NCBI GenBank assembly: GCA_018969935.1
Contig: JAGWXJ010000037.1
Span: 1-14,832 of the forward strand
Reading direction: 5' to 3'
DNA length: 14,832 nucleotides
DNA from: Alphaproteobacteria bacterium
Lineage (GTDB): Bacteria > Pseudomonadota > Alphaproteobacteria > Micavibrionales > UBA1664
Position 1 is the stretch's first letter; each line of letters opens with the position of its first letter. The notes under the pieces are model-generated. The model was given only the letters and a program-made list of their open reading frames with translations. It was not told where the DNA came from and did no database searches. A program made the translations under genes and the position numbers. Of the stretch, positions 14,829-14,832 are shown in pieces.

Positions 14829-14832
14829 CAAT

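Overview
The window is a gene-dense, mid-GC bacterial chromosome segment with twelve well-supported protein genes and no RNA gene, insertion sequence, phage gene or CRISPR array that I can see. The likely source is an alphaproteobacterium. The pointers are the one-base-overlapping COG0523 (CobW-like) GTPase and WD40 gene pair, which I associate with that class, the style of the RlmD/TrmA-like methyltransferase, and the codon use. The genus cannot be fixed from the sequence; this is inference. Promoter regions stand out as short AT-rich islands at both window ends and before position 4352.

Layout. (1) 1-1371, plus strand: an AT-rich palindromic promoter region, a small ArsR-family repressor with the cysteine pair of the BigR/SqrR/YgaV persulfide sensors, then a TerC/Alx membrane protein. 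(2) 1368-3119, minus strand: a DauA-like SulP anion/dicarboxylate transporter with a STAS domain; its stop codon overlaps the TerC stop. (3) 3199-4266, plus strand: alanine racemase, divergent from SulP across a 79-bp region that carries a terminator-like hairpin. (4) 4352-8031, plus strand: a probable operon of an N-formylglutamate amidohydrolase-family enzyme, an FkbM-type methyltransferase, a COG0523 GTPase with CxCC motif, and a WD40 beta-propeller. (5) 8032-8282: a 251-bp non-coding region rich in small symmetric elements. (6) 8283-10744, plus strand: a soluble chemoreceptor-like protein with its signalling tip at the N-terminus and a Cache-like sensor at the C-terminus, then an Amt ammonium transporter closed by a strong intrinsic terminator. 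(7) 10802-14776, minus strand: an unusually large glutamine-dependent NAD+ synthetase followed by a 23S rRNA uracil-5-methyltransferase.

How the genes relate. Most are housekeeping or nutrient functions: D-alanine supply, NAD synthesis, rRNA modification, ammonium uptake, anion transport and metal handling. The two most interesting units are the thiol-switch repressor paired with TerC rather than with sulfide-detoxification genes, and the cytoplasmic inverted-order chemoreceptor directly upstream of amt, where many bacteria carry glnK. The 892-residue NAD+ synthetase, with a large insertion inside its synthetase domain and a C-terminal extension, is the strongest single-protein oddity. I found no clear evidence of a wholly new multi-gene system.
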